A stretch of DNA of 64,000 bases, from positions 62,001 to 126,000 of the forward strand of contig BPKG01000005.1 in assembly GCA_026005015.1 (NCBI GenBank), given 5' to 3'. This DNA is from Burkholderiales bacterium (GTDB taxonomy: Bacteria; Pseudomonadota; Gammaproteobacteria; Burkholderiales; UBA6910). Positions within the stretch are counted from its first letter, which is position 1, and each line of letters opens with the position of its first letter. Positions 32,553 to 41,785 of the stretch are shown here, one piece after another. Below the pieces are notes generated by a model that had not been told where the DNA came from, ran no database searches, and worked only from the letters and a program-made list of their open reading frames with translations. Position numbers and translations under genes: made by a program.

Positions 32553-33445
32553 GCCACGATCTCCCGCAGAGGGAAGTGGAACGGGCCCAGCTTGCCGCCG
32601 TAGTTGCCGGCGCTCAGGCGCCGCACTCCGGCGTCGGCGCCGAGCCCGCACACCGCCCTGAGACCAACGCCCATGGCGGAGCGCACGTCCGCATCCGTCA
32701 ACCCGTCGATCACGATCTCCAGCACCGCCTCGATGTCCGGGCTGAGGGCCGTGGCAACGAGCCCCCGCAGGGTGGGGCAGAAGGCGTCGTTGGTGGAGGC
32801 GGGCAGGGCCTTGTACTTAGAGCCTACCTTGGAGCCTGAGCGCACCACGCCCCCGGGGAAAGGCAGGATGACGTTGGGAACGCGGCGCATCGCCGCGACT
32901 GCCGCTTCGGCGGCCTGCAGCGCCGCCGTCCGGCTGGCCGCCAGGATCAGGAAGTTGCCCCCGCCCACGGCCTTGACCATGCCGCTCGACTCTTCGCACA
33001 AGAACTCCCCGTCCATCACCGGGACGCGCCAGTAGCGTCGGCCGCCGATCAGCTTGGAGAGCTGGAACCCGTCGCCGAAATAGCGCAGGTTCTTGCCCAG
33101 GGGGATGGGCTCGCCGCCCTCGATGCCGGAGAAGGCGGCGGTGGTGGGGCAGGTGAGGACGCACTGGCCGATGCGGCGCTCGAGCTGCTTGGCCAGTTCC
33201 TTGCCCGAGACGGAGAAGAGCAGGATTGCCACGCCGGGCCGCCCGTCGGGGGTCTCGTGGGGGGCGAGCTCCCGCTCGATGCCCGCCTCGCAGCCGCAGG
33301 CGATCACGGAAGTGGCGAACCCGGTGGCCGATCGGGCCGCGTGGCAGGCCCACTCCAGGCTGTCGGCAGTGATGATCACCCGGGTGGCCCGCATGGGGAA
33401 GGCCTCCGCGAAAGTGTCGTCGATGAGCACGCCGTTCACCTTCAC
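32549..33445 (-). CDS. fhcD: Formylmethanofuran:H4MPT formyltransferase
   Basis: Transfers the formyl group between formyl-H4MPT and methanofuran. 298 residues beginning MKVNGVLIDDTFAEAFPMRA, then TRVIITADSLEWA, typical of Ftr/FhcD; CGCEAGIERELAPHETPDGR and GSKYKALPASTNDAFCPTLR are conserved. ATGA overlap with the fhcA stop at 33445-33442. Part of the four-gene fhc operon. Confidence 0.96.
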   Translation of the reverse strand: MKVNGVLIDDTFAEAFPMRATRVIITADSLEWACHAARSATGFATSVIACGCEAGIERELAPHETPDGRPGVAILLFSVSGKELAKQLERRIGQCVLTCPTTAAFSGIEGGEPIPLGKNLRYFGDGFQLSKLIGGRRYWRVPVMDGEFLCEESSGMVKAVGGGNFLILAASRTAALQAAEAAVAAMRRVPNVILPFPGGVVRSGSKVGSKYKALPASTNDAFCPTLRGLVATALSPDIEAVLEIVIDGLTDADVRSAMGVGLRAVCGLGADAGVRRLSAGNYGGKLGPFHFPLREIVA

Positions 33446-35109
33446 GCCGACGCCCTCCCGGCGCAGGGATGCACCACTGGCTCACCGCTCAACTCCCGGA
33501 TCTCCTCGTCGCCGATCTTGAAGCGCTCCATGCCCAGGGTCTGGTAGCGGTCGAAATAAGATTCGAGCTCCTTCTCGATCCCCCGGTCGAACGCCGGGCG
33601 CACCATGTGCACCCGTCCGCGGGTGACCTGGACGATGCGCCCTCCCTGGGCCACCAGCGCTCCGTCCTTGAACACGTAATCTGGCGCGGCGAACATGCGC
33701 TCCCGGTCCGGATGCTCGGTGTAGACCACGATGTCCGCCGCGGCCCCCGGGCCCAGATGGCCCCGGTCGGAGAGGCCCAGGATGCGGGCCGGCGCGGCCC
33801 GGGTCATGATGGCGATTTCGTACAGGGAGTACTCCCGCTCGATCGCGCCCACCGCGCTCATCGCGACGGCGTCCGGGTGGAGGGTGGCGAGCATGTCCCG
33901 GCGGAAGGACCGGTCCATCAGCAAACGAATGAGATGGGGGTAACTGGTGAACGGCGCCCCGTTCGGATGGTCGGTGGTGAGGAAAACCCGCCAGGGATCC
34001 TTCACCAGCAGGAAGATTTCCAGGCCGATGGCCCATTGCAGGGCGTTCACGAAGTTCTTGTCCCGGTAGCGGAAGGGCACCACTCCGCAGCCGGCTTCGC
34101 ACTCGATGTCCATGGCCATCCACTTCTTCGGGTGGGCGTGGCCGCTGTTCCTGTGCTGGGCCATGGTGTCGCCAGAGCAGGTCACCGTCTGGCCGAACAT
34201 GATCTGGCCCACGTCCACGGTGACGTTGGGATGGGCGTTGACCGCCTCCGCGATGCGCCCAGCCGCAGAAGAGAATTTGCGGTCGCCTTCCGTGCCGTAG
34301 CTGTGGAACTGGACATGGGTCAAGTGCAGGGGCAGACCTTCCGCCGACGCAATGGTGGCCAGGGTGGTCTCCACGTTGCCCGGCACCCCCAGGTTGGAGG
34401 CGTGCACGTGGAGGGGATGGGGCACGCCCAGCTCGTACACCGCCCGGGCGAGGGCCTGTACCACCTGGCGGGGGGTGACCCCGTAGTGGGCGTGGGGCTC
34501 GTCCAGGTCGAGGCTCCTCTGGTTGAACTTGAACGCGCTGATGCCGCCGGGATTGACCACCTTGATGCCGATGCACTGGGTGGCGTGCAGGATCCACGCC
34601 ACGTAATCGTTGATCAAGCGCTGGTCCCGGCCTTCCTGGATCAGGCGCAGGAGAAAATCGTCGTTGCCCAGCATGGCGTAGCCGCCGTGGTCCACGATGG
34701 GGGTGTCCCCCATCTCCAGGTGGGCCTGGCGGGCGTTGACCGGCACGATGGCGGGCTCGAAGCAGGCGGTGTAGCCCATCTCCACGTAGCGGTAGCCGGT
34801 GGACCAGGTGGACGGGGCGGCATGGCCGCTGCCGGAGCGGGTGAGGGCGGTGCGGGGGTGACGCTTATCCCGGTGGTCCTCCGGCAGCATGGCCCGGGCG
34901 ATGTTCACCTTGCCTCCGCCGATGTGGGTGTGTAGGTCGATGGCGCCCGCCATGACGATCTTGCCGTCAAGATTGTAAATCTGGTCCACCGGCGCGCCGG
35001 GCTCGGGAGCGGAGACGATGCGCCCGTCGCGGATGTAAATGTCCCTCACTTCCCCGTCCACCCCGTGGGTGGGATCGTAGACCTTGCCGCGGGCGAGCTG
35101 GATGAGCAT
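33442..35109 (-). CDS. fhcA: Formyltransferase/hydrolase complex subunit A (formylmethanofuran amidohydrolase)
   Basis: Hydrolyses formylmethanofuran to formate and methanofuran. 555 residues with amidohydrolase metal motifs: AIDLHTHIGGGKVNIAR near residue 60, histidines in HPLHVHASNLGVPGNVETT and PLHLTHVQFHSYG, and the late Asp in FLTTDHPNGAPF near residue 390. It follows fhcB by 19 bases. Length and motifs agree with FhcA/FwdA proteins. Confidence 0.96.
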   Translation of the reverse strand: MLIQLARGKVYDPTHGVDGEVRDIYIRDGRIVSAPEPGAPVDQIYNLDGKIVMAGAIDLHTHIGGGKVNIARAMLPEDHRDKRHPRTALTRSGSGHAAPSTWSTGYRYVEMGYTACFEPAIVPVNARQAHLEMGDTPIVDHGGYAMLGNDDFLLRLIQEGRDQRLINDYVAWILHATQCIGIKVVNPGGISAFKFNQRSLDLDEPHAHYGVTPRQVVQALARAVYELGVPHPLHVHASNLGVPGNVETTLATIASAEGLPLHLTHVQFHSYGTEGDRKFSSAAGRIAEAVNAHPNVTVDVGQIMFGQTVTCSGDTMAQHRNSGHAHPKKWMAMDIECEAGCGVVPFRYRDKNFVNALQWAIGLEIFLLVKDPWRVFLTTDHPNGAPFTSYPHLIRLLMDRSFRRDMLATLHPDAVAMSAVGAIEREYSLYEIAIMTRAAPARILGLSDRGHLGPGAAADIVVYTEHPDRERMFAAPDYVFKDGALVAQGGRIVQVTRGRVHMVRPAFDRGIEKELESYFDRYQTLGMERFKIGDEEIRELSGEPVVHPCAGRASA

Positions 35110-35128
35110 GGTTTTCCTCGGTGGGCCG

Positions 35129-36400
35129 TCAGGCGCAATAGGCGTCCAGGATGGCGGAGAGTGCCTGGGCCACGCTCGGGAGCACGCTCGCCCGCAAGGG
35201 CCCGAGCCTCATCACGACCGCCTTGTCAGCGCGGAACAAATGGGCGGCGTGGTCCACCCCCGGCCTTCCCACCGGGATGAAGACCTCGGGCTCCCGCGGC
35301 GGGAGGAGGCCCGCGCCGCCGAGCACCACCGTGGGAACGTCGGTCTCGGGCGGGGGACGGTCGCTCAGGCTGGAGATCCACACCAAAGCGTCCGCCTCGC
35401 CGCGCGCGAGTAGCCGCGCCGCGGCGTAGTGGTACGGATCGTATTCGGGATAGCCGGCCGCGAGGCTTGAGCGCAAGGCAACCCCCGTCTGCCACACGTG
35501 CACCTCGTTGGCCGTGAAGTCGGCGTCGCTTCCCGCTAGGGGTAGCCCGCAGAAGCGGGTTTCCCGGTTGAGCTCCTTGACGAGATCGCACAGGGACTGG
35601 ACCGTGAGTTCGGCGTGGGGGAAGTCTAGGTCGGTAGCGCTCCACACCGCCACCCCGTAGCGGGCGCGGCGCAGCCGATCGGCCAGGGCCTCTAACTTTT
35701 CCATGGGTACGCCGCCCGCCTCCCGGGCGTCCAGGGGACGGCCGGCCACCAGGCAGCGCAGGGCGCCGATGACCTCGATCAGTTTCCCCCGGGGGCAGGG
35801 CACCACCCAGGGAGGGCGCCCATCCGGCGACGTTCCCGGGGACGGGTCGGCCGCCTCCCCCAGATACACCACTTCGGGCCAGGCGCCCTCCGGGCGGAAC
35901 AGAGCGTCCTCGTTCCACACCACCCGCTCGAAGAAGCGGGGATAACGGCTCGCCACGTCGCCGCCCACGATGAGCACCAGGTCGGCGCGGTTTTTCACCT
36001 CGCTCAAACTGGTGGACATGAGGCCCGCCTCCTGCAGGGTGCGCACGTTGCGCAAGAGGCTTTCGGCGTTCATGTGGTCCAGCACTGCGCCGCAGCGATC
36101 GGCCAGCTCCAATACCCGGCGCATGCCGGCCACGTCCGTTCCCAGGCCGGCAAAGAGCGGCTGGCGGGCGCCCTTGAGGAGATGAGCCGCCGCCACCGCC
36201 GCCTCCTCGAGGCTCGCCGCGCGGCCCGCGATCCGGGGTGCCGCCTCCTGAGGAGGCAGTCCGGCGAAGGCGCCCACGCTGATGGGGCAGCCGTGGGCGG
36301 CCACCGTCAGACGGTCTTCGTCGACGGCGATGCGCAGATCGTCACAGAGCAGCCCGCAGAACGGGCAGGCGACAGGGTCAAGCACTCCGGTGGAACTCAT
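35129..36400 (-). CDS. fhcB: Formyltransferase/hydrolase complex subunit B
   Basis: Homologue of the molybdopterin/tungsten subunit of archaeal formylmethanofuran dehydrogenase. In bacteria the complex works without that redox reaction. 423 residues from ATG 36400. The N-terminal CPFCGLLCDDL keeps three of the cysteines that bind [4Fe-4S] in archaea, plus a Cys in AAHGCPISV. Whether a cluster is bound here is open. The first gene of the fhc operon, about 78 bases after a predicted sigma-54 start site. Confidence 0.92.
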   Translation of the reverse strand: MSSTGVLDPVACPFCGLLCDDLRIAVDEDRLTVAAHGCPISVGAFAGLPPQEAAPRIAGRAASLEEAAVAAAHLLKGARQPLFAGLGTDVAGMRRVLELADRCGAVLDHMNAESLLRNVRTLQEAGLMSTSLSEVKNRADLVLIVGGDVASRYPRFFERVVWNEDALFRPEGAWPEVVYLGEAADPSPGTSPDGRPPWVVPCPRGKLIEVIGALRCLVAGRPLDAREAGGVPMEKLEALADRLRRARYGVAVWSATDLDFPHAELTVQSLCDLVKELNRETRFCGLPLAGSDADFTANEVHVWQTGVALRSSLAAGYPEYDPYHYAAARLLARGEADALVWISSLSDRPPPETDVPTVVLGGAGLLPPREPEVFIPVGRPGVDHAAHLFRADKAVVMRLGPLRASVLPSVAQALSAILDAYCA

Positions 36401-36487
36401 CGGCGGCGCAGCCGGGGATGCATCCGAGGCAGGAATCGTAGCGCTGGGAATGCAAGGGGGCCCATGGCGTCTGGCGGTCGGGTAGTA

Positions 36488-36505
36488 ATGCACAGAGCGT
36501 GCCAG
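36488..36505 (-). promoter_or_regulatory. Sigma-54 promoter candidate of the fhc operon
   Basis: Minus strand CTGGCACGCTCTGTGCAT: perfect TGGCACG, GG at 36503-36502 and GC at 36491-36490, ten bases between. Only the first T of TTGC differs. Predicted start near 36478. Confidence 0.7.
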
Positions 36506-36616
36506 CGGAGAAAGCCTCCCGTGCTCGCGTTACCCTCCTTATAAAAGCGAAACGGGCGCCGGACAAGGCAAACACGGCTGCGCCCCGGTTTCTGTGAAAT
36601 CCTCAAAAGGGTGCCC

Positions 36617-36634
36617 TGTGACAAAATGCTCCGC
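36617..36634. promoter_or_regulatory. Possible shared activator site for fhc and mptG operons
   Basis: TGTGACA-AAAA-TGCTCCG: first half fits TGTnnCA exactly, second half fits TG and the central C. Centre is about 97 bp before the mptG start site and about 147 bp before the fhc start site. Confidence 0.35.
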
Positions 36635-36695
36635 TCCCGTCGCAGGTTCTCGGTGCCCGGCGTCGGGAAGGCTTGATGCAGCGGAGCGGGCGGTA

Positions 36696-36713
36696 GTGGC
36701 ATGATAGTTGCTG
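36696..36713 (+). promoter_or_regulatory. Sigma-54 promoter candidate of the mptG-mtdB operon
   Basis: GTGGCATGATAGTTGCTG: TGGCAT and TTGCT with GG at 36698-36699, ten bases, GC at 36710-36711. Nearly identical in form to the promoter before the TonB receptor at 56999. Start near 36723. Confidence 0.75.
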
Positions 36714-36765
36714 AACCCTTTGTTCCGAACTCGAGGCACCCGCTGACTGCCCCTAGAATAAGAAA

Positions 36766-37782
36766 ATGTTTCAATCCGTGAATCGCCGCCGCGTGGTCGT
36801 GGTGGAAGCGCCGTGTCGCTTGCACTTCGGCTTCCTGGACCTGAGCGAAACGGCGGACCGGTGTTACGGCAGCCTGGGGCTCACCCTGGAAGGACTGGCC
36901 ACGCGCCTGCGGGCCGAGCCGGCCGGCGATTTGAGCGCCTCGGGCCCTCAAGCCGAGCGGGTCCTTGGCAGCCTGCGCCTGCTGGCGCAGCAGCTTTCCC
37001 TCCCGGGCGGCGTGCGGCTGACCGTGGAGACGGCGATTCCGGAGCACGTGGGCCTGGGCTCGGGAACCCAGCTCGCCCTGGCGGTGGGGGCCGCCGTGGC
37101 CCGGCTGTACGATTTGGACCTCCCGCCGCGGGAAATCGCGCGCCTGCTGGATCGGGGGGCGCGCTCCGGGATCGGCGTGGGCGCCTTCGAGCAGGGCGGG
37201 TTCATCGTGGACGGAGGCCGCCGGGGTGAAGCTCCGCCCCCAGTGGTGAGCCGCGTCCCCTTTCCCGAGGCGTGGCGGGTGATCCTGATTTTCGACCGGG
37301 AGGCCCGCGGCCTGCACGGCCCCGCAGAGATGGAGGCTTTTCGTCGGCTTCCGCCCTTCCCCGAGGAGGCGGCGGGACGGCTGTGCCGGCTGGTGTTGCT
37401 CAAGGCCCTGCCGGCCCTGCTGGAGGCGGACGTGGCGAGTTTCGGGGCGGCGGTGAGCGAGCTGCAGCGGGTGGTGGGGGACCATTTCGCCCCGGCCCAG
37501 GGCGGACGCTTCGCCAGCCCCCGGGTGGCCCAGGTTCTGGCTTGGCTGGAAGGCCAGGGAGCGGCCGGGGTCGGCCAGAGTTCCTGGGGACCCACCGGTT
37601 TCGCGCTGGCGGGCAGCGAGGCCGAGGCGCTTGCCCTGGTGCGGGACCTCGAGGCGCGCTGGGGCGACGGCGGCCCCCTTTCCTTCCGGGTGTGCCGGGC
37701 CCGCAACCAGGGCGCGGCCTTGAGCGTCGAAGAGGAGCAACAGCCCGGCATCCGGGCGGCGCTGCGCATGGCGCGCCGTTGA
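36766..37782 (+). CDS. mptG: Beta-ribofuranosylaminobenzene 5'-phosphate synthase (H4MPT biosynthesis)
   Basis: Condenses p-aminobenzoate with PRPP, releasing CO2 and pyrophosphate, the first committed step to H4MPT. A 338-residue GHMP-kinase-like protein with VVVVEAPCRLHFGFLDLSE near the start, the motif PEHVGLGSGTQLALAVG near residue 90 and GARSGIGVGAFEQGGFIVDG, all typical of RFAP synthases (Orf4 in Methylobacterium). First gene of the plus-strand H4MPT operon, followed after 26 bases by mtdB. Confidence 0.94.
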   Translation: MFQSVNRRRVVVVEAPCRLHFGFLDLSETADRCYGSLGLTLEGLATRLRAEPAGDLSASGPQAERVLGSLRLLAQQLSLPGGVRLTVETAIPEHVGLGSGTQLALAVGAAVARLYDLDLPPREIARLLDRGARSGIGVGAFEQGGFIVDGGRRGEAPPPVVSRVPFPEAWRVILIFDREARGLHGPAEMEAFRRLPPFPEEAAGRLCRLVLLKALPALLEADVASFGAAVSELQRVVGDHFAPAQGGRFASPRVAQVLAWLEGQGAAGVGQSSWGPTGFALAGSEAEALALVRDLEARWGDGGPLSFRVCRARNQGAALSVEEEQQPGIRAALRMARR

Positions 37783-37808
37783 GCTAAGCGACAGGACCCT
37801 CGCGTTCC

Positions 37809-38711
37809 ATGGAAAGGCCCTACATCCTTCACCTTTTTACTCCGACCCGCCAGGCGAGCCCGTTCGACGTCAACATGGCGCTGGACGCGGGTTACAACGC
37901 CGTTGTGCCCTATACCGATGTCATGCTGGACCAGGTGGCCTCCCTTACCCAGGACGCCATCTTCTCCCGCGGCCCCAAGGGCGTGAAGCGCACCGGCATT
38001 TTCATCGGCGGCCGGGACATCGGGCTCGCCGCCGACATGCTGGACGCGGCGAGGAACGCCATGGTGCCGCCCTTCGAGGTGTCGGTGTTCGCCGACCCGA
38101 GCGGGGCGTTCACCACCGCGGCGGCCATGGTGGCTGCGGTGGAGCGCCAGCTCAAGAAAGTCCACCAGACCGATTTCGCCGGCCGCCAGGTGCTGATCCT
38201 CGGGGGCACCGGGCCCGTGGGCACCGCCGCGGCGGTGCTGGCCGCCGGGGCGGGGGCGAGGGTGAAAGTTGCCAGCCACACCAGCCTGGAGCGGGCCCGC
38301 ATGACCGCCCAGGTGGCCAACGCCCGCTACGGGGTCAGCACCGAGGCGGTGGGTGCCACCTCGGCAGCGGAGCGGGCGGACCTCATCGCCGAGACGGAAA
38401 TCCTGCTCGCCACCGCCAAGGCGGGGGTGCAGGTGGCGAGCAAGAAGGATCTGGCCCGGGCCACGCGGCTGCTCGTGGCGGCGGACGTGAACGCCGTGCC
38501 GCCGGCGGGCATCGAGGGCGTCGGCGTGATGGACGACGGCGCCCCGCTGGAAGCGGCTTCGGGCAAAGCCGTGGGCATCGGGGCCCTCGCCATCGGCAAC
38601 ATCAAGTACCAGGTTCAGCGGGGCCTGTTCGAGGAAATGCTCAAGGGCGACAAAGCGCTCTACCTGGACTTCCGGGACGCTTTCGCCGCCGCGCGCCGCT
38701 ATGCGGCCTGA
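37809..38711 (+). CDS. mtdB: NAD(P)-dependent methylene-H4MPT dehydrogenase
   Basis: Oxidises methylene-H4MPT to methenyl-H4MPT in the cytoplasm. 300 residues starting MERPYILHLFTPTRQASPFD, then VNMALDAGY, as in MtdB. The Rossmann motif is LILGGTGPVGTAAAVLAAGA near residue 135. The related MtdC enzyme is an alternative, but the neighbourhood (mch, fae) favours MtdB. Overlaps the following ATP-grasp gene by 11 bases. Confidence 0.94.
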   Translation: MERPYILHLFTPTRQASPFDVNMALDAGYNAVVPYTDVMLDQVASLTQDAIFSRGPKGVKRTGIFIGGRDIGLAADMLDAARNAMVPPFEVSVFADPSGAFTTAAAMVAAVERQLKKVHQTDFAGRQVLILGGTGPVGTAAAVLAAGAGARVKVASHTSLERARMTAQVANARYGVSTEAVGATSAAERADLIAETEILLATAKAGVQVASKKDLARATRLLVAADVNAVPPAGIEGVGVMDDGAPLEAASGKAVGIGALAIGNIKYQVQRGLFEEMLKGDKALYLDFRDAFAAARRYAA

Positions 38712-39828
38712 GGCGCCCTTCCTGATCGCGGCCGTTTCCGGCCGGGCGCTGGCGGCTTCGGCCCGGCGGGCGGGCCACGGGGTGGTGGTGCTGGATTTCT
38801 TCAACGACCTGGACACCCGGGCTTGCGCCATCCATTCCCGGGCCTGTGGGGGCCCGGGCGGCTTCGACGCCGGGCGGCTGCTCCGTGCGGCCCAGGTCCT
38901 GTGCCCGCCTGAGGCCTGCGCGGGCCTAGTGTACGGGGCCGGATTCGAGCGCCGGCCCGGGCTGCTGGCCCGGCTTGCCCGCGGGCGCCGGCTCTGGGGC
39001 AATACCCCGGAAACCCTGGCCCTGGTCAAGGACCCGGGCCGGTTCTTTCCCCTCCTGGAACGTCTGGAAATTCCGTACCCGGAAACCCGCTTGAGGCGGC
39101 CGCCGGTCCTGGAGGGATGGCTGCGCAAGCAGGCGGGGGGCGCGGGCGGGGGACACGTGGCACCAGCCGGGGACAAGGCCCGCCGGGGACGAGGACGCAC
39201 CTACTACCAGCGCTGGATTCCCGGCCGCAGTTGCTCCGCCCTGTTTCTCGCCGACGGCCGGGAGGCCCGCCTGGTGGGGTTCAGCGAGCAGCGCACGGCG
39301 GACGAGGCCTCCGCCCCCTATCTCTATGGAGGCGCGGTCAGCCATGCCCGGCTTCCCGCCCGGGTCCGGGAAGCGGTGGAAGCCATCCTGGCACGACTGG
39401 TCCCTGCAACCGGGCTCCGGGGCCTGAACGGCCTCGACTTCCTGGTGGACCCCCTGGGGCAGGTCCAAGTGTTGGAAGTGAACCCGCGGCCGCCCGCCAC
39501 CCTGGATCTGTACGACGCCGATTGCCGGGAGAGCCTGTTCGACGGGCACCTGCGGGCCTGCAGGGGGGAGCTGCCCCGGGAGCCCCTGGTGCGCCGGGTC
39601 CAGATCCGGGCCCACGCCATCGTGTACGCCCCTGCTCCCGTGCGCATCCCGGGTGGGTGGCGTTGGCCCGCCTGGTGCAGCGACCTGCCCCGCGGAGGCC
39701 TGCGTATCCCTCCGGGGGCGCCGGTGTGTACCGTGCATTCCCGGGGTGCGACCCCCGGCGCCGCCTGGCGGCTCGCCGCCCGGCGAAAAGCCCGGCTCGC
39801 CGCCGCCCTGGGCGCGGCCGCGGCGTGA
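38701..39828 (+). CDS. ATP-grasp protein of the H4MPT/methanofuran gene set
   Basis: A 375-residue protein with an ATP-grasp core: WGNTPETLALVKDPGRFFPL, KQAGGAGGGHVAPAG with the glycine-rich ATP loop, LNGLDFLVDP and VLEVNPRPPATLDLYD (metal-binding E-N-P-R). Such ligases are a regular member of methylotroph H4MPT clusters, but I cannot assign the substrate; a carboxylate-amine ligation in cofactor assembly is likely. Starts inside the end of mtdB (ATG 38701), so the two are translationally coupled. Confidence 0.85.
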   Translation: MRPEAPFLIAAVSGRALAASARRAGHGVVVLDFFNDLDTRACAIHSRACGGPGGFDAGRLLRAAQVLCPPEACAGLVYGAGFERRPGLLARLARGRRLWGNTPETLALVKDPGRFFPLLERLEIPYPETRLRRPPVLEGWLRKQAGGAGGGHVAPAGDKARRGRGRTYYQRWIPGRSCSALFLADGREARLVGFSEQRTADEASAPYLYGGAVSHARLPARVREAVEAILARLVPATGLRGLNGLDFLVDPLGQVQVLEVNPRPPATLDLYDADCRESLFDGHLRACRGELPREPLVRRVQIRAHAIVYAPAPVRIPGGWRWPAWCSDLPRGGLRIPPGAPVCTVHSRGATPGAAWRLAARRKARLAAALGAAAA

Positions 39829-39865
39829 GGACAGATAAAACGCGACGCCCCTGCCACGGGGTTCA

Positions 39866-40879
39866 TTGGAGAGAGGATTGAACACCGAAAGCGGTCGGGA
39901 ACCCTCCGTCGCCGGGCTGCCCAGCGTAAACGCCCTGGCGGCCCCCCTGGTGTCGGCCTTGATCGCCGAGGCCCCGGCGCTGCGCATCGGCGTGGAGCGG
40001 CTGGCGAACGGGGTCACCCTGGTGGACGCCGGGATCGAGGGGCGCGGCGGGCTGGAGGCTGGGCGGCGCATCGCCGAGATCTGCATGGGCGGACTCGGGC
40101 GGGTGAGCCTCCTGTGCCGCAGCGGGCGCTGGCCGGTCGCGGTGTGCGTCCACTCGTCGAACCCGGTGCTCGCCTGCCTGGGCAGCCAGTACGCGGGCTG
40201 GAGCCTGTCCGCCGGCAGCGGCAAAGAGGCTTTTCACGCCCTGGGGTCTGGACCGGCCCGGGCCCTGGCCGGCCGGGAGACCCTGTTCGAGGAGCTGGGC
40301 TACCGGGACCGGGCCGACCAGGCCTGCCTGGTGCTGGAAGTGGACCGGCGCCCGCCGCCGGAAGTGGTGGACAAGGTCATCCGGGACTGCGGCGTCGCCT
40401 CTTCCCGGCTCACCCTCATCCTCACTCCGACGCGTAGCCTCGCCGGGGTGGTCCAGGTGGTGGCCCGGGTGCTGGAGGTGGCGTTGCACAAGGTGCACGC
40501 CCTGGGTTTTCCCCTGGAGCGGGTGGTAGACGGGGCGGGAGCCGCCCCCATCCCGCCGCCGGCGGCCGACTTCATCGTCGCCATGGGCCGCACCAACGAC
40601 GCCATCCTCTTTGCGGGGGAGGTCCACCTGTTCGTGGACGCCGCCGACGAGGACGCCCGCTCTCTGGCTGAGCGGCTGCCCTCTTCCGCCTCCCGGGACT
40701 ACGGCAAGCCCTTCGCCCAGGTGTTCAAGGACTACGGCTATGACTTCTACCGCATCGATCCCCTGCTGTTCGCCCCGGCCCAGGTGGTGGTGACCAGCTT
40801 GAGAAGCGGCCGCAGTTTCCACGCCGGGCGGATCGATGCCGCCTTGCTGGAAGCTTCCTTCGGGAGCGGGAATGACTAG
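39866..40879 (+). CDS. mch: Methenyl-H4MPT cyclohydrolase
   Basis: Hydrolyses methenyl-H4MPT to formyl-H4MPT. About 337 residues with [20 protein letters not shown] near the start, [30 protein letters not shown] and [20 protein letters not shown], all conserved in Mch. No ATG is available at the N-terminus. TTG 39866 is given and TTG 39878, preceded by GGAGAGAGG, is equally possible. The stop overlaps the next gene by eight bases. Confidence 0.95.
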   Translation: MERGLNTESGREPSVAGLPSVNALAAPLVSALIAEAPALRIGVERLANGVTLVDAGIEGRGGLEAGRRIAEICMGGLGRVSLLCRSGRWPVAVCVHSSNPVLACLGSQYAGWSLSAGSGKEAFHALGSGPARALAGRETLFEELGYRDRADQACLVLEVDRRPPPEVVDKVIRDCGVASSRLTLILTPTRSLAGVVQVVARVLEVALHKVHALGFPLERVVDGAGAAPIPPPAADFIVAMGRTNDAILFAGEVHLFVDAADEDARSLAERLPSSASRDYGKPFAQVFKDYGYDFYRIDPLLFAPAQVVVTSLRSGRSFHAGRIDAALLEASFGSGND

Positions 40880-41783
40880 GCGCGTGGCCATCGTGACCGA
40901 CGGGCCGGGCTGGCATGGCGCCCGGCTCAAGCGCGCCTTCCAGGCGCGGGGGCTCAAGACCTGCTACGTGCGACTTGCCGAGTGCCGGCTCGATCTCGCC
41001 GCCGCCTGGCATGGCATCGTCATGCCGGGGTTCGAGCGCCAACTGCCCGAGGCGGTGTTCGTGAAAAGCGTGCCCGGCGGCACCCTGGAGCAGGTGGTGT
41101 GGCGGCTGGACGTGCTCCACGCCCTGCGGGAAGTGGGCGTTCCCGTGTATAACGACGCCCGGGCCATCGAGCGCACCGTGGACAAGGCGATGACCAGCTT
41201 TCTCCTGCGGCGGGCCGGGGTGCCGACCCCGCCCACCTGGGTGGTGGAGAGCCGGGAGCAGGCGCGGGCGGTGCTGGACAAGGAAGCGGCCGCCGGCCAT
41301 CAAGTAGTCATCAAGCCCTTGTTCGGCTCCCGGGGGGTGGGGCTGCGCCGGCTGGGCGCGGGGACGGACATGCCGGATCTGGCCGAGTACCATGGGGTCG
41401 CCTACCTGCAGCGCTACATCGACTCGGGAGAAGGCCGTTGGCACGACTACCGGGTTTTCGTGGTCGGCGGCGCGGCGGTGGCGGCCATGCGCCGCTGGGG
41501 GACGAGCTGGGTGAGCAACGCCGCGTGCGGCGCTCGTTGCGAAGCGGTGGCCCTGGAGCCGGCCCTGGCCCGGCTCGCCTGCGACGCCGCCCGGGCGGTG
41601 GAGGCGGACTACGCGGGGGTGGACGTGATCGTCGACCGTCAGGGCGATCCCTACGTGATCGAGGTGAACGGCATGCCAGCGTGGCGCAGCCTCCAGGGCG
41701 CCACCGGCGTCCCCATCGCCCGCTTCCTGGTGGACGATCTCGTCTCCCGCCGCTCAAGCGTCCGGCTGGAGGCGGCCGGCTGA
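40872..41783 (+). CDS. RimK/MptN-like ATP-grasp glutamate ligase (H4MPT side chain)
   Basis: A 303-residue ligase resembling archaeal tetrahydromethanopterin:alpha-L-glutamate ligase MptN and RimK. Key segments are [38 protein letters not shown] (ATP-binding glycine loop), [20 protein letters not shown] and [20 protein letters not shown] (metal-binding E-x-N). Corresponds to Orf17 of methylotroph clusters. ATG overlaps the mch stop (ATGACTAG). The exact amino acid acceptor is inferred from the family. Confidence 0.85.
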   Translation: MTRRVAIVTDGPGWHGARLKRAFQARGLKTCYVRLAECRLDLAAAWHGIVMPGFERQLPEAVFVKSVPGGTLEQVVWRLDVLHALREVGVPVYNDARAIERTVDKAMTSFLLRRAGVPTPPTWVVESREQARAVLDKEAAAGHQVVIKPLFGSRGVGLRRLGAGTDMPDLAEYHGVAYLQRYIDSGEGRWHDYRVFVVGGAAVAAMRRWGTSWVSNAACGARCEAVALEPALARLACDAARAVEADYAGVDVIVDRQGDPYVIEVNGMPAWRSLQGATGVPIARFLVDDLVSRRSSVRLEAAG

Positions 41784-41785
41784 GC

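Larger units (their letters stand above)
36401..36765. other. Divergent control region between fhcB and mptG
   Basis: 365 bp with no gene. It holds opposed sigma-54 promoter candidates for the fhc operon (36488-36505) and the mptG-mtdB operon (36696-36713), and a possible shared activator site between them (36617-36634). CAAAAGGGTGCCCTGTGACA is the only A/T-richer patch. Confidence 0.6.
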